A stretch of 64,000 nucleotides of DNA from Monosporascus cannonballus (GCA_004154925.1 QJNS01000081.1:80425-144424); one strand, 5' to 3'; positions 1 to 13,012 are shown, counted from the stretch's first letter. The notes: generated by a model not told the origin, from the sequence alone. Numbers and translations: made by a program.

Positions 1-842
1 TGCTGATCTTTTGGTTATATAGCTCACTGGCTAGTTTGTTCTATGCTTTTATAAAAATTAGTGAAGTATTTTTACGAAATATATTAAAACTGTTTTTTTA
101 AGTTTATAATTATTAATATTAATATTACTAAATTTATATGAAGACAAAATAAACCATATAATATTTTAAGCATAACGAATAATATTAACACTTTAATTAA
201 AAAGTCATTATTTAGTTATTATACATATTCGTTTTTTTAATTAATACTAAGGATTTTATGAAAGTAAATAAATTTTCAAAATATAAAATGTAAATTTAAA
301 TTTTGATAAACCTTTATATGTTACAACGAAACAACATATTATAATTCCTTTTTAAATATAAAAAAGTTATTAAAAATTTTGAATTGAAATCTTTTTTGTT
401 ATGTTTATATATATTATAAAAAGATGAATTATAAAAAGGCAAATTATGTAAGAAGTAGAATAATATAAAAAAACTTTAAATTAATAAGGTATATTAATAC
501 AAATTTTATAGAAATAAATATTTCATCTATTTAATGAATCGATTATTCAATGTAATAATAAATTCTACTTTTTAAAATTGAACTTTTTAATAAATGTTTA
601 TTTTTTTTATTCTTTTATTTTTCGTTTACCTGTCCCGTCTAAATTTCGTAATTTTGTAATACAAGTAGGTTTTATAAATAAAAAAGTAAGATCATTTATT
701 AAAGTAAAACCCGTTTTATTTTAACTTTTTTATTCTTTTATTATTAATTTTTATATATTGCGTGTTTTAGTGAAAATCCGTCTACATGGCTAGAATTATG
801 CATTAGATGGGGTCTGAGGTTAAAGTTATAAAATTTGAGAAG
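1..842. other. AT-rich RIP-degraded sequence, no gene
   Basis: Almost pure A/T with stop codons in every frame, as expected of RIP-mutated transposon DNA in a filamentous ascomycete. The first ~45 bases resemble 3,438-3,480 (shared pattern of ATCTTTT, ATGTAGC/ATATAGC and TGGCTAGTTT), so the gene island between them is flanked by related, decayed direct repeats. No coding sequence or element boundary could be set. Confidence 0.6.
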
Positions 843-916
843 CCTTAGCTACAGCTGCACTGCAGGCGCAGCCACAGCCGCCAAAATAGGGCCTGATTCT
901 AATGAGGTAACTTGAT
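843..916 (+). repeat. Dispersed repeat fragment, partner near 20,500-20,590
   Basis: This less-mutated patch shares an ordered series of words with 20,500-20,590: GCAGCCACA(G/A)CC, CAAAATAGGG(C/T)C and a TAA/TGAGGTAAC-like tail. The 20.5-kb copy shows more C-to-T and G-to-A changes, consistent with RIP of two copies of one repeat. The family was not identified. Confidence 0.45.
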
Positions 917-1603
917 TTAAAGTACTGGCGCATTATAATACACAGGGGTATTTAATGTTAGTTTCTTTACAAGGCCAAGAAAGATACTAGGATTGGCTAA
1001 AATGTAACTTTATATATAATTTGCATGGAAAATAACATTTTTTGTTGTTTTTTCACTGTTATAACAGGGTTTAAAATTCTCATTAAACGAGAAGAATAGA
1101 TTGCAATAAAGGGCGTACTAATGCTGCTATTGTGTTATTGAAGTGATGATGAATTTCATGATGTATTTCCGAATATATATTCTATGTGGTTTTACTCTTT
1201 AACTTCATAAGACAAATGTTGGGTCGAATGGAGAAACTAACATTAAATACCACTCTGTATTGTAGATCGTGCACATTATGCGCCTCGGTTAGCGTGGCCG
1301 TTACAACATCATAGCCCTCGTTTTAACAGCATTTCCTTGGCTCTACGGTTCCAAGGCTTTGCCAACGTACTGTCCGCATAATGCGCTAACTTTTACATGC
1401 CTATTTTGGCGATGCCGGCATCCAGATACGGAAGTCAGGTTTATATGAACGGGATTTCGATACAATAACCCTTGTCCACTCCATTCATAAAGCTCACTAC
1501 TATAGTACATTAAAACGAAGGCATATATTAGGTCCGGAACTTTTATAAAGTTTCGGCATAATTTGTACCGAAGTACTCATCGCATTGGCATTCACTCCTT
1601 TCC
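917..1603. other. Upstream region of the EEP-jacalin gene, no gene seen
   Basis: Base composition rises gradually from very AT-rich to near normal approaching position 1,600. No open frame resembles a protein. It presumably contains the promoter of the gene starting at 1,710, but only the TATA-like motif at 1,604 could be singled out. Confidence 0.5.
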
Positions 1604-1611
1604 TATATAAG
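1604..1611 (+). promoter_or_regulatory. TATA-box-like element
   Basis: The octamer TATATAAG lies ~100 bases upstream of the chosen ATG at 1,710, a normal position for a fungal core promoter. It is one of the few TATA matches in non-RIPed context, which makes it more meaningful than the many TATA strings in the AT-rich tracts. Confidence 0.45.
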
Positions 1612-1709
1612 TGCCCTTGTCCGTCACACTTGTTGCCCTCGAACCTAGCACTGCTCAGGTTCCCTGCCTTCCCCAACTCCACCGAATTCTCCGACCGGAG
1701 AAACCCCAG

Positions 1710-3017
1710 ATGAGAGGACTGACCGACGCCCTCGCGGCCGCCGCGCTGGCCGTTACCGGCCTCGCTGCCACTAGCGCGGCGGCCACCACGGCATCCTTCG
1801 ATGTCCTGACGTATAACATCGCGGGCCTCCCGCTCGGCCTCGGCGACAGCGACCCGGAGACCAACACTCCGCTGATCGGGCAGCGCCTCGGCCCCTACAG
1901 CATTGTGAATGTGCAGGAGGACTTCAACTACCACGCCGCCCTGTACGCCAATGACAACCACCCATACCGCACGGCGACCAGCGGCGGGGCCCTTTTCGGC
2001 GATGGCATGAACACGCTGTCCGACTTCGCCTTCGAAGACTTCCAGCGGGTCAAGTGGAACAAATGCACAGGCACGAACTGCCTGACGCCCAAGGGGTTCT
2101 CCCTCGCGCGGGTGCGGCTCGCCGAGGGTGCGTTCGTCGACCTGTACAACGTCCATACCAACGCGGACTCGACAGACGACGCACTGGCCGCCCGTCGAGC
2201 CAACATCCAGCAGCTCTCGGACTTCATCAAGGCCCACTCCGCGGGCAATGCGGTAATCGTCATGGGTGACACGAACACCCGGTACACGCGCACGGGCGAC
2301 AACATCCGCACGCTGATCACCGAGAACGGCCTGACGGACGCGTGGGTGAAGATCGTCAAGGGCGGTACGCCGCCGGCGCAGGGCAGCGACGCGCTGGTTT
2401 GCGACGCAGCAGCGCCGACAAACGACTGCGAGGTCGTGGACAAGGTGCTCTACCGGGGCAACCAGCTGCTGACCCTGAGCGCTACCCGCTACAACAACGA
2501 CTGGAGGTCCTTCCTGCGTTCCGACGGCAAGCACCTCTCCGACCACTTCCCGCACACGGTCGACTTCTCCTACACCCCCAACCCGTCCCTAATGGCGAGC
2601 GACTTCTTCGGCGGCCCGCACGGCACGGCCTTCAATGACGCTGACGACTTGCCGAACACAGTGTCCCCCCGCACCTTGACCCTGCGCGGCAGCTCCCGCC
2701 TCGACGCGGTGTCCCTGACGCACGACGGCGGAGCGGCCCTGAGCCACGGCGGCACGGGCGGTACGGCGGCGTCCCTGACCCTCGCCTCGGGCGAGCACCT
2801 CACCGCCGTGCAGCTAACGAAGGGCCAAAAGAACGGCCGTACACGAATCTGTTCGGCGGTGTTCACGACGGATAAGGGCCGCACGCTTTCCGCGGGTACG
2901 GTGACGTCCGACTCCAAGACCTTCACGGCCCCCTCGGGGTGGCAGATCGTCGGCTTCACGGGACGGTCCGGGGACGAGGTCGACAAGCTAGGCGTGCTGT
3001 ACGCACCGATTCGCTGA
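1710..3017 (+). CDS. Secreted endonuclease/exonuclease/phosphatase-fold hydrolase with C-terminal jacalin-like lectin domain
   Basis: Intronless gene of 435 residues. Residues 1-25 form a signal peptide (positive N-terminus, alanine/leucine core, SAAA end), so the product is probably secreted. An endonuclease/exonuclease/phosphatase (EEP) domain follows: LTYNIAGLP near 33-41, the metal-binding Glu in NVQEDF (E70), NVHTNAD (147-152), the GDTN box (186-189) and SDH (277-279) with the catalytic His. Residues ~299-435 resemble a jacalin-like beta-prism lectin (GGPHGTAFND, GGTGG, GWQIVGF), suggesting carbohydrate binding. EEP members cleave phosphodiesters (DNase- or sphingomyelinase-like); the substrate here is unknown. 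The frame extends upstream to 1,611, but the signal peptide and TATA box support 1,710. The gene is very GC-rich with strong G/C third-position use and sits alone between AT-rich tracts. Similar proteins are known to me in both fungi and streptomycetes, so lateral transfer is possible but unproven. Confidence 0.85.
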   Translation: MRGLTDALAAAALAVTGLAATSAAATTASFDVLTYNIAGLPLGLGDSDPETNTPLIGQRLGPYSIVNVQEDFNYHAALYANDNHPYRTATSGGALFGDGMNTLSDFAFEDFQRVKWNKCTGTNCLTPKGFSLARVRLAEGAFVDLYNVHTNADSTDDALAARRANIQQLSDFIKAHSAGNAVIVMGDTNTRYTRTGDNIRTLITENGLTDAWVKIVKGGTPPAQGSDALVCDAAAPTNDCEVVDKVLYRGNQLLTLSATRYNNDWRSFLRSDGKHLSDHFPHTVDFSYTPNPSLMASDFFGGPHGTAFNDADDLPNTVSPRTLTLRGSSRLDAVSLTHDGGAALSHGGTGGTAASLTLASGEHLTAVQLTKGQKNGRTRICSAVFTTDKGRTLSAGTVTSDSKTFTAPSGWQIVGFTGRSGDEVDKLGVLYAPIR

Positions 3018-3723
3018 ACCGGCGTACCGGATTATCGGTCCACCCCACTTGAATCGGGATTACCATGGGATCGGAGAATAATCACTGCACATTTAACTGG
3101 ACGGGTTGGTATCGGATAAAAAGGGTGTCAGTTATTATCAACTGCCGAATACAGCGAAAGCTAACGGCTTGGCGGCAAGGGTGGCAACACCTTATTTCTA
3201 TAGCACCTTATGCAAATCGTACGTAGATTTTTTTTTATTACGTAATAGTACCTAGGGTTCCTAAATCCTTTAAAGCTTACCTGTTACTTATATAATACAT
3301 TGTGAGGTATTATAAGCGAAATTATAATAATTGTTATAGTGTTAAACTGATCATTTCAATGGTTATTTTAAGAGAATGGGCCTCGGAGCGTTCCTCGCTA
3401 AAGTGCGGATAAGGACTTCCAACGCATTAAGCGTTGAAACTGCTAATCTTTTAGGTCATGTAGCGAAATGGCTAGTTTCTTTTATTCTCTTGCACGTTAA
3501 TGTTTAATCAGAATATATATCGTTTAATTAATTGTAACTATATAGTACGTATAGTAAAAGAATAGGTAATTAATTTACTTTAATATAACTATTAATATCC
3601 CGTGCATTGCTTAAAACCTTTTTTAATATATTTACTTTATATAAAAGCGGTTACGTAGACAAACTTTTAATCATTTTTTTAAAAAAATATAAAATTATAT
3701 TTTGTTACATTTAAATGATATAA
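3018..3723. other. 3' flank of EEP-jacalin gene passing into RIPed DNA
   Basis: The first ~200 bases have normal composition and no open frame, probably 3' UTR and flank. Composition then falls to almost pure A/T. Positions 3,438-3,480 resemble the first bases of the window. No gene seen. Confidence 0.5.
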
Positions 3724-4374
3724 TATAACGGCTATCGGTTTAACTAATTATTAAACCTAAGTCGTATAGGTTAATATTAAAAGAAATATCGTGAAAATTT
3801 CAGTAATAAGATAATTATAATTACGTTTCGTAATATTAACGGTATTTTAGGTAACGAAATAATATTACAAACTGGCTATTATTGAAGTGGGGAGGAGTGT
3901 TACGTCCATAATCAGGCTTGTCTAATCAGAAAGCCCGGGTCTCGCATATATATTAAGAAGTTCATTTTCGCTATGGGTTCAACCCCAGGTATTACCCACG
4001 ACCATCATCACTCAGCATATTTTCTGCTAGCTCGGTTATGGAGGTTCAACACCGTTAATATAATCGGATTAAGTTTTTCATCTCGACAATCCTTTTCCGT
4101 ATCGTGACATAGCTTGTTTATTCGCATTAATCAAGACCAATTCCTTCCACCCCAATTCATTATTTAAATTATACATTTATCGATTATATATATTTTACTT
4201 AAGTTAATTTAATCTTCAACAGATTTTAAAGTTATTATAAATCCAATTTTATTAAATATAATTAATTCTATATAGATTTATTAAGATTTTGACGTTTAAA
4301 GAAATCCAAATTACGTAACTTATATAAATATATCCAAATGTTTCTTACGATTAATTTTAGCTTATTTTGTAATA
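3724..4374 (-). repeat. Ty3/gypsy LTR interrupted by a solo LTR
   Basis: Pieces 3,724-3,882 and 4,160-4,374 together correspond to the 382-bp LTR at 39,785-40,166: the GGTTTAACTAATTATTAAACC block on the left, and on the right GTAATA followed by a pyrimidine-rich tract matching the LTR end and PPT complement. The inner part is a separate 277-bp insertion. Much C-to-T and G-to-A change is evident. Confidence 0.7.
3883..4159 (+). repeat. Solo LTR-like insertion (TGAAGTGG...AATTCA family), copy 1
   Basis: Bounded by TG...CA with short inverted termini (TGAAGTGGGG / CCCCAATTCA) and flanked by the 4-bp direct repeat TTAT (3,879-3,882 and 4,160-4,163). A second copy lies at 5,159-5,442. It lies inside the older gypsy LTR. 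It encodes no protein. Strand is arbitrary. It could instead be a non-autonomous element of another class, but the TG...CA ends favour an LTR. Confidence 0.65.
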
Positions 4375-5158
4375 CGATTTTTCTTTTTTTAAAATTTTTG
4401 TCTTTAAAATTTTGTTTTTAGTAAGATTTTTTTTATTATAGCAAGTTGTATTTCTAACGGTAAGTGTCGCAATTATCTTAATTAAAAAAAAGCTTAAAGT
4501 TTTTGATTATTTATATTATTAAATTTGGGTTTAAAATTATGCCGTATATATCGTATTTCGCAAAAAGTATTAAATATTAACTAATTACAAAATCCACTAT
4601 TATAAGAAAAATATCAAGAATTATTGGCGTTATAATGGCTTTAATATTTCGACCGATCTTTTACGTCGTACTAAGGAAAAAAAAGGATTACTTAGACCGG
4701 AAAAAAGCCGTTATCGAAAAAACTTTTCTGCGGCTTTAATAGAAAATAAAGAAGAACTTGGCGGGTATATAACGTAATGTTAACGAAACTATCGGTCGTT
4801 TCTTTCGTTTACAACGTTAAAGAAGGTTTTTTTTACTAAAAGAAATTTAAAATTATTAACCGTAAACTTTAATTAATAAACAAATTAAAAAAGCAAAAAT
4901 ACGTAGAAGCCGAAGTTATTACAGCCGTGTTATTTATTAACCGTTTTTATTAATTCATTTTCGAAAACCTTGATTAAGAAACTATTATAGGCGATTTCGG
5001 CATTGCTGGTAAAAGTTTTTTTAATAAGCGTTAAGTATTATTAAGATTTTTCGCAGCTTTCTAGATATTCTCGAAATTCGAGTATCTTTTTTTTATTTAA
5101 CCAGATATTAAATAAATTCGCTTTTGTTTCGTATATTAAAGGTTTCTTTATGTTATAT

Positions 5159-5442
5159 TGAAGTGGAGCGGGGTGTTACACTCATGATCAGGCTCGGCTG
5201 AACAGAAAGCCCGGGTCTCTTATGTATATTAAGAAGTTCCTTTTTCGCCATGGGTTCAAGCCTCAGGCATCATTAACCACTATTACCACTCAGCATATTT
5301 TCTGTCACTTCAGTTATCGAGGTTCAACACCAGCAATACAATCGGATTAAGTTCTTCATCTCGACAATCCCATTCCATACTGTGACATGACATGGTCACC
5401 TGCATTGATCAAGACCAATTATCCCCCCCCTACTCCAATTCA
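5159..5442 (+). repeat. Solo LTR-like insertion (TGAAGTGG...AATTCA family), copy 2
   Basis: Same family and orientation as 3,883-4,159, with shared words such as AGAAAGCCCGGGTCTC and AATCGGATTAAGTT. It is flanked by ATAT on both sides (5,155-5,158 and 5,443-5,446), a possible 4-bp target duplication, though weak evidence in AT-rich DNA. The sequence between the two copies matches the gypsy internal region, so they are independent insertions rather than the two LTRs of one short element. Confidence 0.65.
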
Positions 5443-8400
5443 ATATACTATTTTATTTTGTATTTTTATATTATCTTATTTCGGTTTGACTTTAATAATA
5501 TGCGTTATTAACTAATATAAAAAAATACGAAAAAAATAAGGTAGAACTTAATATTTAATAATAAATTTAGCTATTAATTATTTTTTAATATTTTTTGACG
5601 ATTTTATATAAGGCGATATATTTAAAATCTAAGTTTTGCTAGGTTTCTTTATTAAATACAATTTATAATAAGACAAAATATCTTTTAACAATTAACTATT
5701 TTAACTTTATTACTTATAATATTTCTTTATCTAGTTAAATATAAATTTTCATGCCGTTTTGATTTGTTAATATTACTACTTCAGGTATTTCAACGTAAGC
5801 ATTAATTTAATATAAATAAGTCCGTTATATATATATTAATAAATATTGAACATAAAATTCAAATTTATCCTCGTTCAAATACGTTTAATATTTTTATACT
5901 AATTAATACTGTATATTAATTATATAATAATTTATCTTTTTATAAAGTTATTTTGTTTTTAATTGATATAATATCATAAATATTTTTTTAATATTTGATT
6001 TAATACTTCGACTTTTTCGTTTCTGTAAAATTCAAGTACCTTGAAAGATTTATAGTTTAAATCAATTTATCTTGAAATATTTTATTAAAATTTTAAAATA
6101 AACGTGACTTCTCTATAGAAAATATATGTTATTTGTTCCATATTAGTATTTTTTAAATCGCTCAAAACGTAAGACACTTTTGTAAATATATAGACGATTA
6201 CGAATATACTATCGTAATATATGTTTATTACTGTATTTTCTAGTAAGAGAAATTCAACAATGAAATTTATATTATTTGTATTTTATAATTCTTGAAAAAT
6301 TAATAATAATTATAAATTTAAATACGATTTATATCTTTCTACTTTAGCCTGATTAGAAAAGATATAGTTTTATTATCTTTTTCAAATTATTATTTTTATT
6401 TTAAGAAGATTATAAATTAGTAAATATAGTTGTTAAATTTTAAAAATCTTGAACTATTTGTATACTTCATATTTATATATATATGGTATTAAAGCTTTTT
6501 TCATATTTTACTAAAGCTTATAATTTATTTTATCTTTTGTATTTTAATTAATTATTATTTTGTTTCCCAACTTCGTAATATATATTATATAATACATTAT
6601 CTTTTATAACAATATGATATAGAATAGATATTTTCGAAAATAAATTTCCAAATTATATTATACATTTTAATTAATTTTAATTAAACGTAACTATTTATAT
6701 AAAATATTTATTTTGTCGTTTTTAAGTCTTTTATATAAATGTTAACAAAATTCAAATTTATTATTTTTTATATATCGTAATTATAATTCTAAATGTCTTT
6801 CGTTATATAAAAGCGCATGTGGTTTTTATAAATTTTATAAATTTTATAAATTTTATAAATTTTAATAAACAGAAGGTTTCTTCAAAATATAAATAGAGTT
6901 TCTAAAAATCATGAAAATGGTTATAATTCATTTATCGAGAATATTTTAATTCAGTGTAGCTTTTTGTCAATTTATATAAAAAGAATATAATAAAATATAA
7001 TTCGCTTTAATTATTTCGTTATCTGATTATAGTTTTTAATTCGCGAAAGCGCATTAGATCGTGTTTAATTAATATTAGTTTCTTAATAATTGTAATTTTA
7101 GTTTTTTGTAATATTTTTTAGGTTTATAACATTCAACAAATATTGTTTTAATAACGCTAATTAACAGTGTAATAATGTTTTTAAAATTAGGATAAATTTC
7201 TTATAACAATTAACCAATCTAAAAAATATACAAGGCTTTTAATTATAATCTGTTTTTAGTATATTTTATCTATAACGAAAGCTTTACGATACATTTTAGT
7301 ATGTTTTACGTTCATAATATATTAAACATATTTTATTTTCCATTTATTAAAATGCAGGTTTTTGCGTCAAATAATTATTTGGAATTTTGTAGAATTGATG
7401 GAACCATATAACCGTATTTTGTATATAATCTTCTATTTCTAGATATTTGAAAACGGCGTGGAGATAATATCTAATAAAATGATAAAACTATTCTCGAAAT
7501 ATATAATATATTATACGTTAACAAATTATTAGTACTTTTATAAATCTTATTAATGTAATTATATTTTTAAATAATCCGTATTTTAAATTTTATTATTTAT
7601 TCGTATATTGTTGAGATGTTAATAAAGTTATAGTTTTTTAAGATCGAATGTTTTCAATTATTAAATTCTTTAAAAACTATTTTTATTTTAATAATTAAGG
7701 GTAACAGTAGTTAAGTTTTATCTATAATATCGTTTTATAATCTATAATTAATTACGAATTATAATATTTTATTTATATAAATATAACAAATATAAAATAT
7801 TTTATAAGTATTTTCGAAAGTTAAATTTACTATTTTGTAAACGATTTTGAAGTATTGTTTGAGCATTTATATCTTATTTTTGTTAATATTGTTAAAATAG
7901 TAAAATATCGCAAATAAAACCTTGTTAAAAATTATATTACAATAGTATTTCCTGTAACTTGGTAAATTTGTAAATAATTTATTTTCATAGCATTATAATA
8001 CAGTATAAATTAAATCTTTTTCATATTTTGAACCGTTATTACAAAACGTTATTTAATTGTTTACATTTCTCTTCAATAATAATAATAATATATTATAGTT
8101 TTGCTATATTTTATTCTTTATTATGTCCTATTTTTAGAAGTAATATAGTTTTTGTAGTAATTCTATATTTATAATTATTGTTAATTTCGCTTTAATATTA
8201 AAATCTTCTGTTCTTTTTGAATTTTTATATATCGATAAAATATAAAAAGAATTTTATTTAATTAGTTCTTTTATTAACTTAAGCCTTTTATTAATACATC
8301 AATAATGATCCTAAAAATATATCCTGATTTCTAAATAAACCGATATCGAAATTAATTATTTGATATTATCTTTTGACAAAAGTTTCGAAACAAGTACTTT

Positions 8401-10270
8401 CGCGTTTAACGTATCTTTTATCGTAAGCCAAATTTTGATTTTTAGTATTAATAGCGGTATAAGGTTTTAATTTATACTTTTATTGTTATTTAAACTTATA
8501 AATAACATTTAATATAAGGTAATTTTCTCTTAAAGCTTCACAATTTATTCTCACTATATATTAATATATTTTAATACGTATTTTTAAGATAATATAGTTA
8601 TTAATATCTTTTATCGTTACCATTAAAACTCTTTTTATAAATTCTTTTCAGCTTTTCAGGGTTCGTTATTTTACGGCTCTTTTATAAGTAACATTTTGTT
8701 TTTAATCTTTTTCAAACTTATTTCATTATATCTATATTTTCGTATATAACGCGTTAAGGTATTATATTTATCGTTTTTGTCAGTATATTGCCATTTTGAA
8801 TTATATGAATTCTGTTTAATTTTATTTTACGATTTTCTCTTATCAAGTAATCCATTCGTTTACTTGGTTTATCGCATTTTGTTATGCTATATCGTTATTA
8901 CTTTTCTACCATCTTCGAATAAAAATGCGAAGTTTTGTTTTAATTCCTTTGTTTTAATGATTTACAATAAATATTAATTGAAAATAAAGGTTTGGAGTAA
9001 GCTTTTAGCAATATATTTGTACAGTATGATAGATAAACCTTTTTGCGGATTAATAATTGTATTAATCGCAAAAATCGAAAAGATTTTTTACAGGTCTTAT
9101 TTTTTTGTTAATTTTAAAGAGCTATTCGTTTGTCAATGTTGTTTTAAAGGGTAATGGTTTGAAAATATCGATATTATTATTTATTTACCTTATTATTTCC
9201 GGTTTAATTAGAGAAATGAAGCCTTTTTTATATAAACGTATAAAATATTAATAAATAGAGTGTTTTTATTCGTTATCTGTTAAATATTAACTTCTTTCAT
9301 GATGTACGATATGTATTTTGCTATGCTAATGAAGTATATCGGGGCAAATAGCTTTTATTTATCTCTAATATTTTTTAAGCTATTTTTTAAGACGTTTGGT
9401 TATTTGTTACACATTTTCTCCGCCAATTTCTTGTTGTTTTTCTTTCGTATTTTTCGTCTAATTTGTTGTCGTAATAGCTTTTATTGATACTGTGCTTAAA
9501 TTATGTTAATTATGTAGTGTTATATTTTTAAGTATTTTTTCATTATTTTTTAAATATTAGTATTTAATTTCTTTGTTAATGTTTTTTCAGTTTCTGATAT
9601 TTATGAATTTTATATTCCATTTTCCCGTAAATAAAATATTTGATTTTAATTTAATTTCTTCTTTAGGTAACCCTAGGTTTTATAGATTTTAATGCGCTGC
9701 TATAAGAAGTAAGAGGCGTATTTTAGTCCTTTTTTCTTATTAGATTTGAAATAGCTAGATTATAGGGCATATTGTCTTTTTTATCGTTTTTAGAATTATC
9801 GGTTTTTAATTTTGATTATTTTTGGAATATACCCATTTAATGTAATTAATTGTCCGATCCGAATAATATTATTTTTTTATTAAACTTTTAGGTTTTTGTC
9901 AAGTATGTCGATGGAAATGTTGATTTTGATATTTCTTTATCCAGCCTTAGTTGTAAGATTTTTAAAAGTAATTGCATATTTAGAAGTTAGGTTTTTTTGT
10001 CGTAATTAAGAAAACCGTTATGTCGAAAACGTTTTATATTTAAATTGCCTAAATTGTTACGGATTTTGTTCTCCAAATTAGTATATAAAGAAATAATTTC
10101 GTTTATAAATCTTTCTTCACTAGACTCCTTTTTTTTCTCGATAATTCTTTATAACAGGTTCGAATTAATCGGCCGTATTTTCCGTTATATATACTTTTAC
10201 GACCAGAAGTTGATCCGTTAATTATCTTATTTAAAAAGTAAGCTTTAAATATTTTCAGATTTACTGTAGA

Positions 10271-13012
10271 GTACTATCGATATATTCAACCAAAATATTT
10301 CCAAGTCTTATATTCCCTTAGGTGAAAGTATAAATCGGTTAGAAAGATAGTTTGAAAAGACTTATATAAATTCATTTTTATTAATATAATTTTATATTAA
10401 ATTAATCACCTGTTGGATTTAAATGTAATGAAATAATATCGCACGTTAATATGATAGCTTCAACGTTTAAAATTATATTTATATGATAATATATCGATAC
10501 AGTACTGCGATATAGAATATCATTATTGCTTTTACGCGTTATTAAAGTTATAATTGTGTTTTAAAAAATTACAATTTTTATTTCGGCCAAAGTAAAAATG
10601 AAATAATAAAATAATTCCATCAAACGTTATAATCACTGCTAATATTGTTTAATATTTTACATTAATTTGCAATTTATATTATCTGGAATATACTTTTTTA
10701 CTTATATTAGAATGTTGTATAAATATATTAAATAATAATTTCCCAGTTTTTCTAATTTAAAACATGTATTGAATTCTAAATACTATTTAATTTCATTAAA
10801 TACAATTAATAAAAAGAAAACTACTGTGAACCATAGCTTTAATATATATTAAAAACCTTTTTAAGAAATTTGTAAATTTAAAAAAGGAAATATTTCATTG
10901 GTTTTCGACGTGTTGTTATTTGTTTCATAGGTATTAAAATATAATTAATTATATTTAGACAATATAGAATATTTAAGCTGAAATAGAGTATTTGTCTGGT
11001 AAACAACTATAATATATTTTTATTTTTAATCTCATTTATGTGCAAATAAAATTTGAATCTATTCTAACAAGTATTTGCTAACTCTATAATATAGCCGAAA
11101 CGTGTAAAATATTAGTAACTTTGAAAACCGAGTATTAGATTTGAATTAAAGTAATATAATTATATTGTAATTCGCTTAAATTCTTGTTTTCAAATCTCTT
11201 ACCTTTTATATCAACAGTATTTTTATATTTAAGTTATTTCTAAGGCTATTAAATCTTCGATACGAATTATTTATAGTAAAGCGTTTACTGTTGTTAAAAC
11301 CTTCCGAAATATTTCAAACAAAACACTTTTTTCGAAAACCAAATGTATCGTATTTATAAAATATATATATTCCGAGTTAATCGTTACCTAATTTAAATTT
11401 ATCGCCCATATTATAGTGTTGTAATATCTTAATAACATCTAATAATTAAGGTGTACATTATTCAATCCTTATTAAAACGGGATAGAAATAAGTACGTTTT
11501 CGGCGAAAATCTATTTTTAGTTTTTATCAATAAAACGCTGTTTAATAACCTAAAGGATTTAATAAATAGTTCGACAATATAATATATTTATGTTATTTTC
11601 AAAGCGATGTACTGCTATTTTGAAGGTATAAAATAAAGTCTTTTTGTTGGATAATTGTAAAGCTGAAAATATCTTTAATATAAACGATATTTTACAAAAT
11701 AAGAAGCTTTTTAATTTTATCGAAAATAAGCATTAATAGCTAATCGATAATATTTTTAGCAACATAAGATTTCCATGTTATTTTAGTTTATTTTATAAAG
11801 TTTAAATGTCTTTATTCTTTTGTATATTATACGATGAACCGCTGTTAATTAGATTAAATAGTTAGTACTGATATTATATTTGTATTAGGCGAATTAATCT
11901 AAGTCTAAAAAAGTATTTTAGTAAAACATTGTATTTTATAATATTAATGAATATACTACATTTATTTCAGTTAAAACATGAAGAAACATAAGAAGCATTA
12001 AATTAAGAAAGCGAAATTATAATATATAGCATGCTAACTAATTGTTTTAACCAAAAAACTATATATATATTGTTAAGCATTTTCTTTTAAACTTTGTTAT
12101 TAGTTAAATATCGTATTTTCTTAGAACTTCAACTTTGTATCTGTTATACCTTTTTACGAAATATGCAATACTTAATAACGAAATTTGTAATAAAATGCTT
12201 ACATATGACCTACTTTTTATTTCGTACTTTTTGCTTGATTCGAAACATCTATTTCGAAAGAAAAAAATCATTAAAGATTTGATAAAGTTGGAATTGCGAC
12301 CTATAAAAATATAAAAATTAAATATATTCATTTTAACAACGCTATTTTCATTACTGAAAACGTAATTAAATTTAATAAGCTACGTAAGGAAAAATATGCA
12401 ATTAATTTATAAATAACGTTAACGTAATTATTTTTAAAGTTTAGAATATAGAAGTTTAAAATTTATATAGTTTTATATAATAAAAATATTTTATATACTA
12501 AGAAGAGTTTAACTTTATAATACAAATTATTAATAGCTTTATTACTAAGTTTAATTCAGGCAGTTAGCTATCGTTTTTATCGTTATCAGACATATAACAA
12601 TATGTTTATCAGACGAAAATCAATTTTTAATCTAAGTCTGTATTTTTTTACAATTATCAGTTTTTTAATAATAGATATAATAATTATATTATAACTTTAT
12701 TATTAATGAAACGCTAATCTTTACCTAATTATAATTCTTGATCTTGAAATTATTTTAAACATTATCATAATTACATAAAAATTATACTGGCGTAATTTAT
12801 CAGTTTTTATATATAAAAGAGTAAAAAAAACTATTTTATAATACTATATAGTGTATAATAATTAACGAAACGAATATAACTAATTAAATTTATAAATTAC
12901 ATAAATTTAATAAATTGTATTTCTTTTAATCGATTTGCTATTTATAATCTTATATAGAAATATCGTGTTAGAGTTTACGAAATACAGTATATAATTTCGG
13001 ATCAACTTATAT
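10271..13012. other. AT-rich RIP-degraded sequence, nothing recognisable
   Basis: Stops in all six frames; the few ORFs of 60-75 codons are low-complexity chance frames rich in Ile, Lys, Asn, Phe and Tyr. Probably decayed transposon DNA, but no LTR or pol motif was found. Confidence 0.6.

Larger units (their letters stand above)
3724..10270 (-). mobile_element. RIP-degraded, truncated Ty3/gypsy retrotransposon (second copy of the 39.8-46.5 kb family)
   Basis: Block-by-block similarity to the complete element at 39,785-46,508 runs collinearly from the LTR (3,724) through the pol region (matching blocks at 5,580-5,640, 7,495-7,580, 8,340-8,570) to about 10,270, where blocks near 45,730-45,900 are still matched. 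The partner LTR expected at the right end is not found, so the copy is truncated. Orientation is minus. Where the complete copy encodes the RT motif YLDD (43,021-43,053), this copy (~7,440-7,480) no longer encodes the two Asp. The copy is interrupted by two insertions (3,883-4,159 and 5,159-5,442). It is dead: stops occur in all frames. The right boundary is approximate. Confidence 0.75.

Noticed and set aside
1611..1709. Upstream extension of the EEP-jacalin frame (33 more codons)
   Set aside because: Starts at a GTG codon overlapping the TATA-like box and precedes an obvious signal peptide that begins at 1,710.
3883..5442. A single short element with two LTRs and a 1-kb interior
   Set aside because: The interior matches the gypsy element at 40.6-40.9 kb, and each LTR-like unit has its own 4-bp flanking repeat, so they are two separate insertions.
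8777..12331. Open frames of 60-75 codons in AT-rich DNA
   Set aside because: Low-complexity Ile/Lys/Asn/Phe/Tyr composition, no motifs, within RIPed transposon sequence.
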